Below, one piece after another: positions 33,502 to 43,084 of a DNA stretch of 64,000 nt. The notes beneath the pieces were generated by a model. The model saw nothing but the letters and a program-made list of their open reading frames with translations, was not told the DNA's origin and ran no database searches. Numbering within the stretch: position 1 is the first letter of the stretch; every line of letters starts with the position of its first letter. This DNA is from Geoanaerobacter sp964528055 (lineage in GTDB: Bacteria > Desulfobacterota > Desulfuromonadia > Geobacterales > DSM-12255). The stretch is taken from assembly GCA_964528055.1 (NCBI GenBank), contig CAZGQM010000013.1:1-64000 (forward strand). The letters are read 5' to 3'. The position numbers were made by a program, and so were the translations under genes.

Positions 33502-35267
33502 AGACAAGCATCCGCTGGAAACTGTTCGGCTCATACATACTCTTGATCCTTGTCATGGGAGGAGCCTTTTACGGGTATCTCCGCACCACCATGGAACGCC
33601 ATCTTATTGAAGGTGTCACGAAAAACCTGTTCAATGAGGCTGAAATAGCGGCCCTGGCTATTTCGCAGAATCCAGGCGCGTCCAGACACGATTTGCCGAG
33701 ACTCGCATCAGAGATCGGCAAACGGATCACTGCCCGGATGACGGTTATCTCGCCGGATGGAACCGTAGTGGCCGATTCGGAGATCCCTGCCGATCGTCTC
33801 CCTGAGGTTGAAAACCATCTGGTCCGCCCGGAGTTCCGCCAGGCACTGACAGAGGGGAAGGGAAGCTCAACCCGATATTCCAGCACCATCAGGACGGAGA
33901 TGCTCTATGTGGCCATACCGCTGCAACTACCCGAGGGGAGAGGTGCGATCCGTCTGGCACTCCCCCTGACTGCGGTGGAACAGCTGAAGCTCAGGCTGCA
34001 TGCAACCCTGGCGGGGGCCTTGGCATTGGCTGCCCTCATCTCTCTTGCCATGAGTTCAATCTTATCCCAGCGCCTTTACAGGCCTCTCCGCCAGATGTCT
34101 CTGCTTGCAGAAGAGATCGGCGTCGGCATCTTTCATAGACGTCTGCCGATCCACCGTAACGACGAATTCGGCAGTCTTTCCCGAGTCATGAACGGCATGG
34201 CAGAGAGAATTCAGGAGCAGCTGCACAACCTCGCTGCCGAACGGAACCGCCTGGATGCCATCCTTCGTGGTATGGGTGAAGGATTGATGGTAATTGACAA
34301 GAATGGGACGATCAGCCTCGTCAATCCCGCCTTCTGTACACTCTTCGATCTCCAGGAAGAGGTAACCGGCCGACCCCTGATCGACATAACACGTCACCCT
34401 GCCCTGAACGAGTCGTTCAAGCAGATCGTGCAGAGCATTGGTGAGCATTATGAGGAAATCATCCTCCCGCTCGGAGAGGACAAAACCATCATGACCCACT
34501 GGGTACCGCTTATTGATGACGGAAAGTTGCGCGGAGTAGTGGCTGTATTCCATGACATAACCGAACTGAAGCGACTTGAAAATATCCGTAAAGATTTTGT
34601 CGCCAACGTGTCGCACGAACTCCGTACCCCGGTTACGGTCATCAAGGGATATGCTGAAACTCTCCTCGACGGTCTGATAACAAAGGACCCGGTCCGTGCT
34701 CTCAGCTTTGTCAGCGTCATCCTGAATCACTCGGAGCGCCTCGCACTTCTCATCAGTGACCTTCTGGCTCTCTCTGAAATGGAATCAGGCGAATTTTCTC
34801 TGCATCTTCGACCGCTTCCACTGACAGGGATCATACGTCACGCTGCGAACCTGTTCGAACTGAAAGCCGAGGAGAAAGGGATCGCCGTAACCCTCCCGCC
34901 TGCCGGGGAAAGCCCGGTTGTGCTTGCCGATCAGGGACGACTGGAGCAGGTGTTCATCAACCTGTTGGACAATGCCATCAAATATACCCCTTCCGCAGGC
35001 AAAGTTGCGGTAGAGATCCAGGATAGAGACAAATTCGTGACCGTGCTGGTTTCCGACAATGGGCCAGGCATCCCTCCACAAAGCCTGCCTCGCATCTTCG
35101 AGCGCTTTTACCGAGTCGACTCTGCCCGCAGCCGGGAACAGGGTGGCACAGGCCTTGGACTTTCCATAGTAAAACATATCCTGCAGCTGCATGGAGGAGC
35201 AATTTCAGTGGAAAGCACCCCTGGGAAGGGGGCCATTTTCAGTGTGACCCTGCGAAAACCTGACTGA
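33498..35267 (+). CDS. phoR: Phosphate sensor kinase PhoR
   Basis: A 589-residue kinase whose true start is the ATG overlapping the phoB stop; a longer frame upstream is an artefact of overlap. Domains: TM1 (about 9-29), a periplasmic domain of about 130 residues (larger than in E. coli PhoR), TM2 (about 168-190), HAMP (about 190-242), PAS (about 250-350), HisKA with VANVSHELRTPVTVIKGYAE and HATPase with NLLDNAIKYTP and GTGLGLSIVK. It works with PstSCAB and PhoU to sense phosphate. Confidence 0.94.
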   Translation: MKTSIRWKLFGSYILLILVMGGAFYGYLRTTMERHLIEGVTKNLFNEAEIAALAISQNPGASRHDLPRLASEIGKRITARMTVISPDGTVVADSEIPADRLPEVENHLVRPEFRQALTEGKGSSTRYSSTIRTEMLYVAIPLQLPEGRGAIRLALPLTAVEQLKLRLHATLAGALALAALISLAMSSILSQRLYRPLRQMSLLAEEIGVGIFHRRLPIHRNDEFGSLSRVMNGMAERIQEQLHNLAAERNRLDAILRGMGEGLMVIDKNGTISLVNPAFCTLFDLQEEVTGRPLIDITRHPALNESFKQIVQSIGEHYEEIILPLGEDKTIMTHWVPLIDDGKLRGVVAVFHDITELKRLENIRKDFVANVSHELRTPVTVIKGYAETLLDGLITKDPVRALSFVSVILNHSERLALLISDLLALSEMESGEFSLHLRPLPLTGIIRHAANLFELKAEEKGIAVTLPPAGESPVVLADQGRLEQVFINLLDNAIKYTPSAGKVAVEIQDRDKFVTVLVSDNGPGIPPQSLPRIFERFYRVDSARSREQGGTGLGLSIVKHILQLHGGAISVESTPGKGAIFSVTLRKPD

Positions 35268-35297
35268 CAGAGTCTCCCCTCAAACCTTTTCAAACTC

Positions 35298-35350
35298 TTA
35301 ACCTCTTCGTAACACGATTGTAACAATTCATCTGTATGCTGGGGTAATAT
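35298..35350 (+). promoter_or_regulatory. Pho-box-like repeats and -10 of pstS
   Basis: TTAAC (35298), GTAAC (35309) and GTAAC (35320) recur with an exact 11-base period, the helical spacing of PhoB sites. A -10-like TAATAT lies at 35345-35350. The repeat sequence departs from the E. coli CTGTCAT form, so this is a spacing-based call. Confidence 0.55.
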
Positions 35351-35376
35351 TTACAGACAGACAAGGAGGAGTTACG

Positions 35377-36396
35377 ATGTTCAAGAAGATTGCCGCATTC
35401 GCAGCTGCCGGCCTGCTGGCCGTTACAAGCCTGGCAGGGGCAGAGACACTTATTAACGGCGCAGGTGCCACCTTTCCCTACCCCCTTTATTCCAAGTGGT
35501 TCAGCGAGTATGCCAAGATCGATCCGACCGTGAAATTCAATTACCAGTCCATCGGTTCAGGTGGCGGGATAAAGCAGATCACGGCCCAGACCGTTGATTT
35601 CGGAGCAACTGACAAGTTTCTCTCCGATGCAGAGCTCGCGGCAGCCCCTGGAAAACTGATCCACATACCGACCGTTATGGGTGCGGTGGTGGTGACCTAC
35701 AACGTCCCTGGCGTGGCCAAGGGGCTCAAGCTTTCATCCGAGGATGTGGCCGATATCTTCCTAGGCAAGATCACCAAGTGGGATGACCCGAAGATCACCA
35801 ACGACAACCCCGGCATCAAGATTCCGGACAAGCCGATCATCGTTGTTCACCGATCCGACGGCAGCGGTACCACGAGCATTTTCACCGATTACCTCTCCAG
35901 CGTGAACCCGGAGTGGGCTAAAAAGGTCGGCAAGGGTGCGTCGGTAAAATGGCCGGTAGGACTCGGCGGCAAGGGGAACGAGGGTGTTGCCGGTCAGGTG
36001 AAGACGACACAGTTCTCCATCGGCTATGTGGAACTGGCCTATGCCATAGAGAACAAGCTCCCCTATGCCTTTCTTAAGAACAAAGATGGCCAGTTCTCAG
36101 AGCCTACCATCAAATCGATCACTGCAGCCGCTGCAGGCGCATCAAAGAATATGCCTCCCGATTATCGCATTTCCCTGGTCAATCAGCCTGGCAAGGATAC
36201 CTACCCGGTTGTAGGCTTCACCTGGCTTCTGGTATACGAGCAGCAGAAGGACAAGGTCAAAGGCCAGAAGATGGTCGATTTCCTGACCTGGAGCCTTCAC
36301 AAGGGGCAGAAGATGGCAGCTCCTCTCCTCTACGCCCCGCTCCCTGAGCCAGTTGAGAAAATGGTAGAAAAGACGATAAAAGGGATCAGATTCTAG
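35377..36396 (+). CDS. pstS: Phosphate-binding protein PstS
   Basis: A 339-residue periplasmic phosphate-binding protein. Signal peptide about 1-22 (cleavage near AGAE), then INGAGATFPYPLYSKWF, YQSIGSGGGIKQI, DFGATDKFLSD and HRSDGSGTTSIFTDYLS, all PstS phosphate-site motifs. SD AAGGAGGAG. Followed by a terminator at 36413, which should raise PstS over the permease genes. First gene of pstSCAB-phoU. Confidence 0.97.
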   Translation: MFKKIAAFAAAGLLAVTSLAGAETLINGAGATFPYPLYSKWFSEYAKIDPTVKFNYQSIGSGGGIKQITAQTVDFGATDKFLSDAELAAAPGKLIHIPTVMGAVVVTYNVPGVAKGLKLSSEDVADIFLGKITKWDDPKITNDNPGIKIPDKPIIVVHRSDGSGTTSIFTDYLSSVNPEWAKKVGKGASVKWPVGLGGKGNEGVAGQVKTTQFSIGYVELAYAIENKLPYAFLKNKDGQFSEPTIKSITAAAAGASKNMPPDYRISLVNQPGKDTYPVVGFTWLLVYEQQKDKVKGQKMVDFLTWSLHKGQKMAAPLLYAPLPEPVEKMVEKTIKGIRF

Positions 36397-36412
36397 CAGA
36401 CATATCGGAAGG

Positions 36413-36448
36413 AAATGCCTGGGCATTCCGATGCCCGGGCATTTTTCT
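36413..36448 (+). terminator. Hairpin between pstS and pstC
   Basis: AAATGCCTGGGCAT pairs with ATGCCCGGGCATTT around TCCG and is followed by a T-run. A partial terminator that favours pstS expression is likely. Confidence 0.85.
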
Positions 36449-36479
36449 GTCTTGACGAATGTTACGGAAAGGCTACAAC

Positions 36480-37493
36480 GTGAGTAATCAGGAAAGCTGC
36501 GAATCGTTGCAGGTCAACCCTGTGAAGTGCGACACACGTGAAAACGAGGCTGCAAAGATGAAACGCAGTGGGAGATTCGCCACAGGAGATGCGATTTTCA
36601 AGGGTGTTACCTTCATCCTGGCAGGGAGCATCCTGCTTATTCTGTTATTAATGAGCTTTGAGATGATAAGGGAGAGCCTCCCTGCCATCAGGAAGTTCGG
36701 CTGGCGTTTTGTGACAGGTCGCGACTGGGATGCAGTCCAGGAGCAGTTCGGTGCCCTCACCTTCCTCTACGGATCAGTTGTCTCGTCCATTCTTGCCATA
36801 CTTCTCGCCACCCCGCTCAGTGTCGGCACGGCCCTTTTCATAACCGATATCGCCCCCAAGAGGTTGGGCGGGATGGTATCCTCCCTGGTTGAACTGCTTG
36901 CAGCGATTCCGAGCGTCATATACGGACTCTGGGGAATTCTGATCATGGCCCCCTGGCTCCAGAAGACCATCCAGCCCTTTCTCATAGACCACTTCGGATT
37001 CCTCCCATTCTTTCAGGGGGCTCCGTACGGAGTGAGCATGCTGGCAGCGGTATTCATACTGATGATCATGATAGTGCCTATCATCACCTCCATTACAAAA
37101 GAGGTCCTTCTTGCTGTCCCCAAGGAACAGAAGGAGGCTGCATACGCACTTGGGGCCACAAGATGGGAGATGCTCCGTGTTGCCCTCCTCCCATACGCTC
37201 GTTCAGGCATCCTCGGCGCGGTCATATTAGGTCTTGGGCGTGCCATCGGCGAGACTATGGCAGTAACCATGGTAATAGGGAATACCCCGCAGATATCCAT
37301 GTCACTGCTTGCGCCTGGCTACACCATGCCAAGCGTTATAGCCAACGAGTTTGCCGAAACCACCTCTAAACTCCATGCTTCGGTGCTTATGGAGATTGGC
37401 CTGATACTTCTGGTAGTCACCCTGGCTGTAAACATCATAGCACGGCTCCTTATCTGGAGCGTTACAAAAGGGACTTCCCGGAGGAACGCGTAA
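36480..37493 (+). CDS. pstC: Phosphate ABC permease PstC
   Basis: A 337-residue polytopic permease of the PstC type: ALTFLYGSVVSSILAILLATP, a PAIPSVIYGLWG-like segment (LLAAIPSVIYGLWGIL) and the EAA-type loop KEAAYALGATRWEMLRVALLP. The GTG at 36480 follows GGAAAGG by seven bases; an ATG at 36558 would trim a charged N-terminal extension and is also possible. The stop overlaps the pstA start. Confidence 0.93.
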   Translation: MSNQESCESLQVNPVKCDTRENEAAKMKRSGRFATGDAIFKGVTFILAGSILLILLLMSFEMIRESLPAIRKFGWRFVTGRDWDAVQEQFGALTFLYGSVVSSILAILLATPLSVGTALFITDIAPKRLGGMVSSLVELLAAIPSVIYGLWGILIMAPWLQKTIQPFLIDHFGFLPFFQGAPYGVSMLAAVFILMIMIVPIITSITKEVLLAVPKEQKEAAYALGATRWEMLRVALLPYARSGILGAVILGLGRAIGETMAVTMVIGNTPQISMSLLAPGYTMPSVIANEFAETTSKLHASVLMEIGLILLVVTLAVNIIARLLIWSVTKGTSRRNA

Positions 37494-38332
37494 TGCTGAT
37501 ACCTTTCCACCGTTCACTAAAAAACAACCTGATGACCCTGCTCATGGTCGGGGCGACCCTTGCTGTCCTCACCCCTCTGGGGATAATCTTTGCTCATATA
37601 CTGAAGATGGGAGCCAGCTCTATCTCACTCGACTTTTTCACCCAGATACCGAAGCCTACCGGCGAAACGGGAGGCGGCATGGCTAACGGACTTGCAGGAT
37701 CAGCCATCATGATTGCCATGGCATCATGCATCGGGCTCCCGGTCGGGATTCTGGGAGCTGTCTACCTGACCGAATACGGCAATAACCGGCTGGCAACATG
37801 CATCCGTTTCTCTGCCGATGTGCTGGCAGGCATTCCGTCGATTATCACCGGAATGGTTGCCTATACACTGCTGGTGGTCCCCATGAAGGGCTTTTCCGCA
37901 CTTGCAGGGTCGGTTGCACTGGCGATGATCATGATCCCGATTCTGCTTAGAACAACGGAAGAGCAGCTGAAACTGGTCCCCGGAACCTTGCGCGAGGCAT
38001 CGCTTGCCTTGGGGGTGCCGCTCTGGAGGACGACCATTCAGGTTACTCTTGCCAGCGCCCGGACAGGGATCATCACCGGCATACTGCTCTCCATCGCCCG
38101 TATCGCAGGGGAAACCGCGCCACTTCTCTTCACGGCGCTTGGAAACCAGTTCTGGAGCCGAAAGCTTACCGAGCCTATGGCAGCAATTCCGCTGCAGATA
38201 TTCAGCTTCGCTATCGCCCCCTATGAGGATTGGCACAAACTTGCCTGGGCCGGTGCACTCGTCCTGGTAATAATTATGTTTACCTTAAGCCTTGCTGCAC
38301 GCTATTTTGGAAGACAGAAACGGTATTCTTGA
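37493..38332 (+). CDS. pstA: Phosphate ABC permease PstA
   Basis: A 279-residue permease with about six membrane helices. PstA signatures: GGMANGLAGSAIMIAMASCI, VLAGIPSIITGMVAY and the EAA loop REASLALGVPLWRTTIQVTLP-like stretch (REASLALGVPLWRTT), then IARIAGETAPLLFTALGN. Overlaps pstC by one base and is followed after seven bases by pstB. Confidence 0.95.
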   Translation: MLIPFHRSLKNNLMTLLMVGATLAVLTPLGIIFAHILKMGASSISLDFFTQIPKPTGETGGGMANGLAGSAIMIAMASCIGLPVGILGAVYLTEYGNNRLATCIRFSADVLAGIPSIITGMVAYTLLVVPMKGFSALAGSVALAMIMIPILLRTTEEQLKLVPGTLREASLALGVPLWRTTIQVTLASARTGIITGILLSIARIAGETAPLLFTALGNQFWSRKLTEPMAAIPLQIFSFAIAPYEDWHKLAWAGALVLVIIMFTLSLAARYFGRQKRYS

Positions 38333-38339
38333 GGATGTA

Positions 38340-39101
38340 ATGAATCAGACAAAAGTAACCCTCGACAAACTGAACGTTCACTTCGGCACCAACCATGCGG
38401 TCAAGGATGTCTCCGTCGATTTCCCTGCAAACAGCGTGACCGCAATCATCGGCCCCTCGGGCTGCGGGAAATCAACCCTGCTGCGTAGCCTCAACCGGAT
38501 GCACGACCTGGTGCCGTCCGCACGAGTAACAGGCAAAATCCTGCTAGATTCCACGGACATCTACGACCGTGCGGTGAATCCTGTCGCTGTCAGGCGAAGG
38601 ATCGGCATGGTTTTCCAGAAACCGAACCCCTTTCCTGCAATGTCTATCCATGATAACGTCATTGCCGGCTACAAGCTGACCGGCGGGCTGAAACGGACCG
38701 ATGCCGAAGAAATTGTCGAGTCCTGCCTGAAGCGGGTCGCCCTCTGGGGAGAGGTTAAGGATCGGTTGAAAAGCAGCGCCATGGATCTCTCGGGAGGACA
38801 GCAGCAGCGTCTCTGTATCGCCCGTACCATAGCGGTGCAACCTGAGGTTATCCTGATGGACGAGCCCTGCTCGGCACTGGACCCAATAGCAACGCTGAAG
38901 ATAGAGGAATTGATAGATGAGCTGAAAGAGCAGTACACGGTCATCATCGTCACCCACAACATGCAGCAGGCTGGACGGGTGTCGGACTACACGGCATTTC
39001 TTTACCTTGGCGAAGTTGTGGAATATGATGCAACCAAGAAAATATTTACAAACCCTGAAAAGCAGCAGACAGAAGACTATATAACGGGAAGATTCGGGTA
39101 A
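38340..39101 (+). CDS. pstB: Phosphate ABC ATPase PstB
   Basis: A 253-residue ABC ATPase. Walker A GPSGCGKST, Q-loop VFQKPNPFP, signature LSGGQQQRLCIART, Walker B VILMDEPCSALDP and switch His in IIVTHNMQQA. The ATG at 38340 follows GAGG by five bases; the longer frame overlaps pstA. It powers phosphate import with PstSCA. Confidence 0.96.
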   Translation: MNQTKVTLDKLNVHFGTNHAVKDVSVDFPANSVTAIIGPSGCGKSTLLRSLNRMHDLVPSARVTGKILLDSTDIYDRAVNPVAVRRRIGMVFQKPNPFPAMSIHDNVIAGYKLTGGLKRTDAEEIVESCLKRVALWGEVKDRLKSSAMDLSGGQQQRLCIARTIAVQPEVILMDEPCSALDPIATLKIEELIDELKEQYTVIIVTHNMQQAGRVSDYTAFLYLGEVVEYDATKKIFTNPEKQQTEDYITGRFG

Positions 39102-39112
39102 GAAGCTGCAAG

Positions 39113-39191
39113 ACCTGAAACGCCGTACGCAAGACGTGAAAAAACAATTGCATTTAACGTCTTACGTCTCACTTCTAACGACTCACGAGGT
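39113..39191. repeat. Heptad repeats forming an inverted pair
   Basis: Between pstB and phoU the sequence falls into 7-base units beginning AC. Left: ACCTGAA, ACGCCGT, ACGCAAG, ACGTGAA. After a 16-base spacer, right: ACGTCTT, ACGTCTC, ACTTCTA, ACGACTC, ACGAGGT. The left units are roughly the reverse complement of the right ones (39127-39137 with 39157-39167 pair at ten of eleven positions), so the transcript can fold into a long hairpin. It may be an mRNA processing site or a member of a dispersed repeat family. Confidence 0.6.
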
Positions 39192-39197
39192 TATAAA

Positions 39198-39878
39198 ATG
39201 GAACGCGAGCATTACAGCAAGCAATATGATGCCGAACTGAACGGGATCCGCGAAAAGCTCCTCGAAATGGGGGGAAAAGTGGAACTTATGATCAACGATG
39301 CCCTTAAAGCGCTCGTTGAAAGGGATTCGGCTCTCGCAGACCGGGTCATCGCCTTTGACCATCATATTAACCGGCTGGAGATCGAGATTGATGAACGGTG
39401 CCTTCAGGTCCTGGCCACGCGCCAGCCGGCAGCCCGTGACCTCCGGTTCATCACATTGGCGCTGAAGATAGTTACTGACCTGGAACGTATCGGCGATCAG
39501 TGCCGAAATATCGGCATTCGGGCCAAGGAGCTGAACGATGAGCCCCCCCTGAAGCCTTACATCGATCTTCCCCGCATGGCCAAGCACGCGGGAACTATGG
39601 TCAAAGAGGCGCTGGACGCCTTTGTCCGGGGTGACGACCAGATGGCCATCAAGGTCTGCCGCGATGACCAGTTTGTTGATGATTTAAACGAGCAGATACA
39701 GCGGGAACTTCTCACCTTCATGATGTCAGACCCAACCGCCATTGCACGTGCAATGAAGATCAACCATGTTGCAAAATGCCTGGAGAGGATTGCCGACCAC
39801 GCCACCAATGTGGCGGAGATGGTAATATTCATGGTAAAGGGGAAAGATATCCGACACGTGGGTCATTCCACGTTATGA
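39198..39878 (+). CDS. phoU: Phosphate signalling protein PhoU
   Basis: A 226-residue PhoU with the two three-helix bundles: EKLLEMGGKVELMINDALKA, RQPAARDLRFITLALKIVTDLERIGDQCRNI and, in the second half, NHVAKCLERIADHATNVAEMVIF. Metal-binding E/D patterns are kept. It links PstSCAB transport to PhoR and represses the Pho response when phosphate is plentiful (family knowledge). SD GAGG. Confidence 0.96.
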   Translation: MEREHYSKQYDAELNGIREKLLEMGGKVELMINDALKALVERDSALADRVIAFDHHINRLEIEIDERCLQVLATRQPAARDLRFITLALKIVTDLERIGDQCRNIGIRAKELNDEPPLKPYIDLPRMAKHAGTMVKEALDAFVRGDDQMAIKVCRDDQFVDDLNEQIQRELLTFMMSDPTAIARAMKINHVAKCLERIADHATNVAEMVIFMVKGKDIRHVGHSTL

Positions 39879-39903
39879 TAACGGACTATGTCTGATTTTT
39901 TCA

Positions 39904-39929
39904 TGGCCGCCCTGTTCAAGAGGCGGCCA
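39904..39929. terminator. Bidirectional terminator
   Basis: TGGCCGCC/GGCGGCCA stem with a ten-base loop between phoU and the convergent exporter gene. The TGATTTTTTC preceding it serves as the minus-strand flank. Confidence 0.6.
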
Positions 39930-39931
39930 GT

Positions 39932-42442
39932 TCATTTACGAAAAAATGCCGGCAGTGATACCAGAGCGAAGAGCATGGTTGCGCCTATCCCGTAGTTGGT
40001 TGCCCAGCCGATGGATGCAAGGGCTCCGTAATCCGTGAACGCCAGCGATCCGAACCCTGCTATGGTGGTCAGGGCAGAGAGAAATACCGCCCTTCCAGCC
40101 TGGACGAATTCGATTTCAGCTGTCCGACCGCCTTCAGTATCGACCCGATTGGCAATATGAAGACCGTAGTCACTCCCCATGCCTATTACGGTAACCAGCA
40201 CCATGGCGTTCATGAAGTTGATCCCCATGCCGGTGATAGCCATGATACCAATCATCGAGACCACCCCTGCAACCATCGGGTAGATGGATGCAAAGATACC
40301 GATTGCTGAAGAAAAGTGGGAAATGAGCAGAAAAAGGACAATCCCCCCGCCAATGACGAATCCCCAGGTAAAACTCTGCCGTACGCTTCCGGCAAGCTGA
40401 CTACTCACAAGATCTACGCTGGTGGCCCTGGCAGCAGGGTCTATGGCTGCAAGTTCCCTCAAGAACCGATCCTGTCTGAACTCTGATCCTCTGTAGAAAA
40501 GATGAATAAGCAGGTGGTATCCGTCTCCATCCTTCACGAGATGCCGGTCTATGGCACCCTTGAGCGGCGACCCGACCAGCCGGGCAATCGCTTCCTCCGG
40601 TGAAGAAGTTCGCCCTATCCCTGCCATGACTCCAAGCCCTGATATCGCCGCCTGGAAAGGTTCAACGGCAAAGCCCTGCCGCTCCAGCGCCTGACGCAGC
40701 CCCAGAGCAGGATCACTCCCTGCCAGCCCTGCTGCAATACGCTTCGACACCTCTGCCGCTGCAGCGCTGTCATTGACAAGCTGGCCGAGGCTGGAGTACG
40801 CCACCAGTTCCCCCTGCTTCCGGTATCTCTGCGCAAGGAGATCCACCCTCCCTCCACGTGCAAGCAGTTCTTTCAGATCCCTCCCCTCCAGCGCCACCAG
40901 CAGCTGCTTGGGACTGAGACTCAGGTGCCGCTCCATCTTCTCCTGGGTAAGAAACGCCTCGGAGTGTCGCGGCTGGAGATTCTTCAGCTCACCCTCGAAT
41001 GTTATGGTAAAGGCGGCAGCGGCAAGCACCCCCACGACTATGACTGAGACGATACGCGTAAGCCGGCCAAAGCGACGGCTCCCTCTCCATACCGAGGCCA
41101 GCCCGAAACCGGGGAGGGGGCGATAGACGAACCGTGGCGACCAGCGCTCCATTACCAGCAGGAGCGGCGGAAGAAACAGAAAGGTGGCATACATGGAGAA
41201 TATGACGCCAAGTCCCACGAGAAGCCCAAGTTCGGAAAGGGCTCGCACATCGGCAATCCCCAGCGTCAGAAAGGGGAATGCCGTGGTGGCAGCTGCAGTG
41301 AATATGCCGTGCCCTGTGTCGGTCACTGCCAGTCTGAGAGCCTCATCAGGGGGTAATCCGGCAGAACGCTCCACATGGTAACGGTCATAGAGGTGAATGG
41401 AATAGTCGGTGCCAAGGCCTATGATCAGGGCCATAAAGGCAAAGGAGATGACATGGATGGATGGCAGTATAATCCCTGCAGACCCCATGGCCAGAATCAC
41501 CCCGCAGGAGATGATGATCGGCAAGAGCAGGGTCGGGACGAAGCGGCGGTAGGTGGCGAAGAAGAGAAGCAGTACCACCACCAGTGACGATAGGATGCAG
41601 GAGAGGATGTCCCGCTTCATGACCGCCTCGTCTATGACCGCAGAGAGGTGGGCACCGGCGCAGGAGATGCTGACCCTGGCCCCTTTTCGCGCCTGGTTGA
41701 TTCCAGCGGCCAAGGCCCTTGCAAAGGCCATGTCCTGCACCGGCCTGGCTGGCTCGGCAATGATGATGAGGCATTTGCCGTCGCGAGAGAGGAAGTATGG
41801 CGAATCCGGATCAAGGTCGAACGCCTGGCTCCCCCTCTTCAGGCGGGGGGTTACAAAATCGCGCAGTGCAAGGGGATCGGCCAGTATCAGGTCGCGCAGA
41901 CCGGTGCCGGCCTGGCTGGCCAGTTCCGTGCCGGCCCGCTGCAGTGCTTCATCCATTCCCGAAGATGCCAGACGCGCAAGATAGGCCGGGACATCTTCCG
42001 GGTTGAGGAAATAGCCTGGAAGCAGCACTGCATAGCCTATGAAGTCAGCAAAAGAGCCTGACTCTGCCTGGTCATACACCCTGTACTTGACCCTGCGGAA
42101 AGCCGGTGCATCCCCAATCCTCAGCTCACTCAACCTGGCTGCAAAGGCCTCAGCCTCCGGGACTATGAGCCCCTGCTCCCCTTCGAGGAGAAAATATGCC
42201 TCGTTGGCACTCCCTGTCCACTGGAGAGAGTCGACAAAAAGCTTGAGCGGACCCTGACGAGTTGGAAAGAGCTTGAATACATCCGATTCGAAGCGCGTAG
42301 TTAGGATAGAGAAGGAGGACAGCAGGAGCAGGAGCGCCACTACGGCGAAGACCGATCCGGGGTGGGTGGTAGTTACCCGGTAAATCCAAGCTAGGTGACG
42401 CTTGATGGCCGTTTGTGTCGCTTCGGTCAGCCAGCTTAGCAT
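39932..42442 (-). CDS. RND/MMPL-family lipid exporter
   Basis: An 836-residue protein with the RND/MMPL/HpnN layout: TM1 (about 29-49), a periplasmic domain of some 220 residues, five or six helices (about 275-460, including IGLGTDYSIHLYDRY), a second TM1-like helix (about 468), a second periplasmic domain and a second helix bundle (with IGMGSDYGLHIANRV). The two GxGxDY(S/G) motifs are the repeated TM4 sites. Such proteins move lipids or hopanoids from the inner membrane. It is the last gene of the fatty-acid/radical SAM operon, 27 bases after the LolA-like gene, which suggests the operon product is exported. Confidence 0.85.
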   Translation of the reverse strand: MLSWLTEATQTAIKRHLAWIYRVTTTHPGSVFAVVALLLLLSSFSILTTRFESDVFKLFPTRQGPLKLFVDSLQWTGSANEAYFLLEGEQGLIVPEAEAFAARLSELRIGDAPAFRRVKYRVYDQAESGSFADFIGYAVLLPGYFLNPEDVPAYLARLASSGMDEALQRAGTELASQAGTGLRDLILADPLALRDFVTPRLKRGSQAFDLDPDSPYFLSRDGKCLIIIAEPARPVQDMAFARALAAGINQARKGARVSISCAGAHLSAVIDEAVMKRDILSCILSSLVVVLLLFFATYRRFVPTLLLPIIISCGVILAMGSAGIILPSIHVISFAFMALIIGLGTDYSIHLYDRYHVERSAGLPPDEALRLAVTDTGHGIFTAAATTAFPFLTLGIADVRALSELGLLVGLGVIFSMYATFLFLPPLLLVMERWSPRFVYRPLPGFGLASVWRGSRRFGRLTRIVSVIVVGVLAAAAFTITFEGELKNLQPRHSEAFLTQEKMERHLSLSPKQLLVALEGRDLKELLARGGRVDLLAQRYRKQGELVAYSSLGQLVNDSAAAAEVSKRIAAGLAGSDPALGLRQALERQGFAVEPFQAAISGLGVMAGIGRTSSPEEAIARLVGSPLKGAIDRHLVKDGDGYHLLIHLFYRGSEFRQDRFLRELAAIDPAARATSVDLVSSQLAGSVRQSFTWGFVIGGGIVLFLLISHFSSAIGIFASIYPMVAGVVSMIGIMAITGMGINFMNAMVLVTVIGMGSDYGLHIANRVDTEGGRTAEIEFVQAGRAVFLSALTTIAGFGSLAFTDYGALASIGWATNYGIGATMLFALVSLPAFFRK

Positions 42443-42469
42443 TGCGGTAAGAACTCCACTAAAGAATGG

Positions 42470-43081
42470 CTACTCGACACGGAAGTCCTTGTCTGCCAGC
42501 CCTTTATTCTTCTGCATTCGCGAAAAGGTGATTACTGTCCGGTCGCCACGCTGCTCTACGATGGTGAGCCTCTTGAAGGTACCGTCCGGGAGCAGTGTCA
42601 CGGCAATTTCACGCACCTGGCCGCCGCCCGCAGGTTCTATGGTCACGGTCAGCAGCTCACCCTGCTGATCTGCACGCACCTCCATCCCCTCAGGGAGTGA
42701 CTTCAATGGTTTGGCAAGGTAGGAGAACCAGCGCTGGAGCCCCTGCTCAGGTGGAAGAACGACCCTGCTGGCACTCTTCTCCCGCGGGAGATACAGCGTT
42801 AGTAAGGTATCGTTCAGCAGCAGACGGCTTGCATGGGGAGGGTATATCTCCATAAAGAAGAGTCCGGGCTTCCTGAAGCGGACGATTCCGGTGCTGACCA
42901 GCTTCCGTTTCAGCAATGACAGCTGTTTCTCCTGAACTATCTCAGCAGAAAAATCCGTTATGCCGGCAAAGGCACTCCTGAGTGTCTGCAGACCTTCAAG
43001 AGGCGGCAGAGGGCGGGCAGATACAGGTTCGGCTGTCAGGAAAAGCAGCACCAGCAAAGACGGGAGGATTCGGAAACGCAC
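42470..43081 (-). CDS. LolA-like periplasmic lipid carrier
   Basis: A 203-residue protein with signal peptide (about 1-22, VSA-RP) and LolA-type fold pattern: TDFSAEIVQEKQLSLLKRKLVSTGIVRFRKPGLF, then YPPHASRLLLNDTLLTLYLP. LolA-like proteins of this kind are regular members of aryl-polyene-type clusters. It probably carries a lipid or lipoprotein across the periplasm together with the MMPL exporter. It starts three bases after the dehydratase stop. Confidence 0.82.
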   Translation of the reverse strand: MRFRILPSLLVLLFLTAEPVSARPLPPLEGLQTLRSAFAGITDFSAEIVQEKQLSLLKRKLVSTGIVRFRKPGLFFMEIYPPHASRLLLNDTLLTLYLPREKSASRVVLPPEQGLQRWFSYLAKPLKSLPEGMEVRADQQGELLTVTIEPAGGGQVREIAVTLLPDGTFKRLTIVEQRGDRTVITFSRMQKNKGLADKDFRVE

Positions 43082-43084
43082 AGG

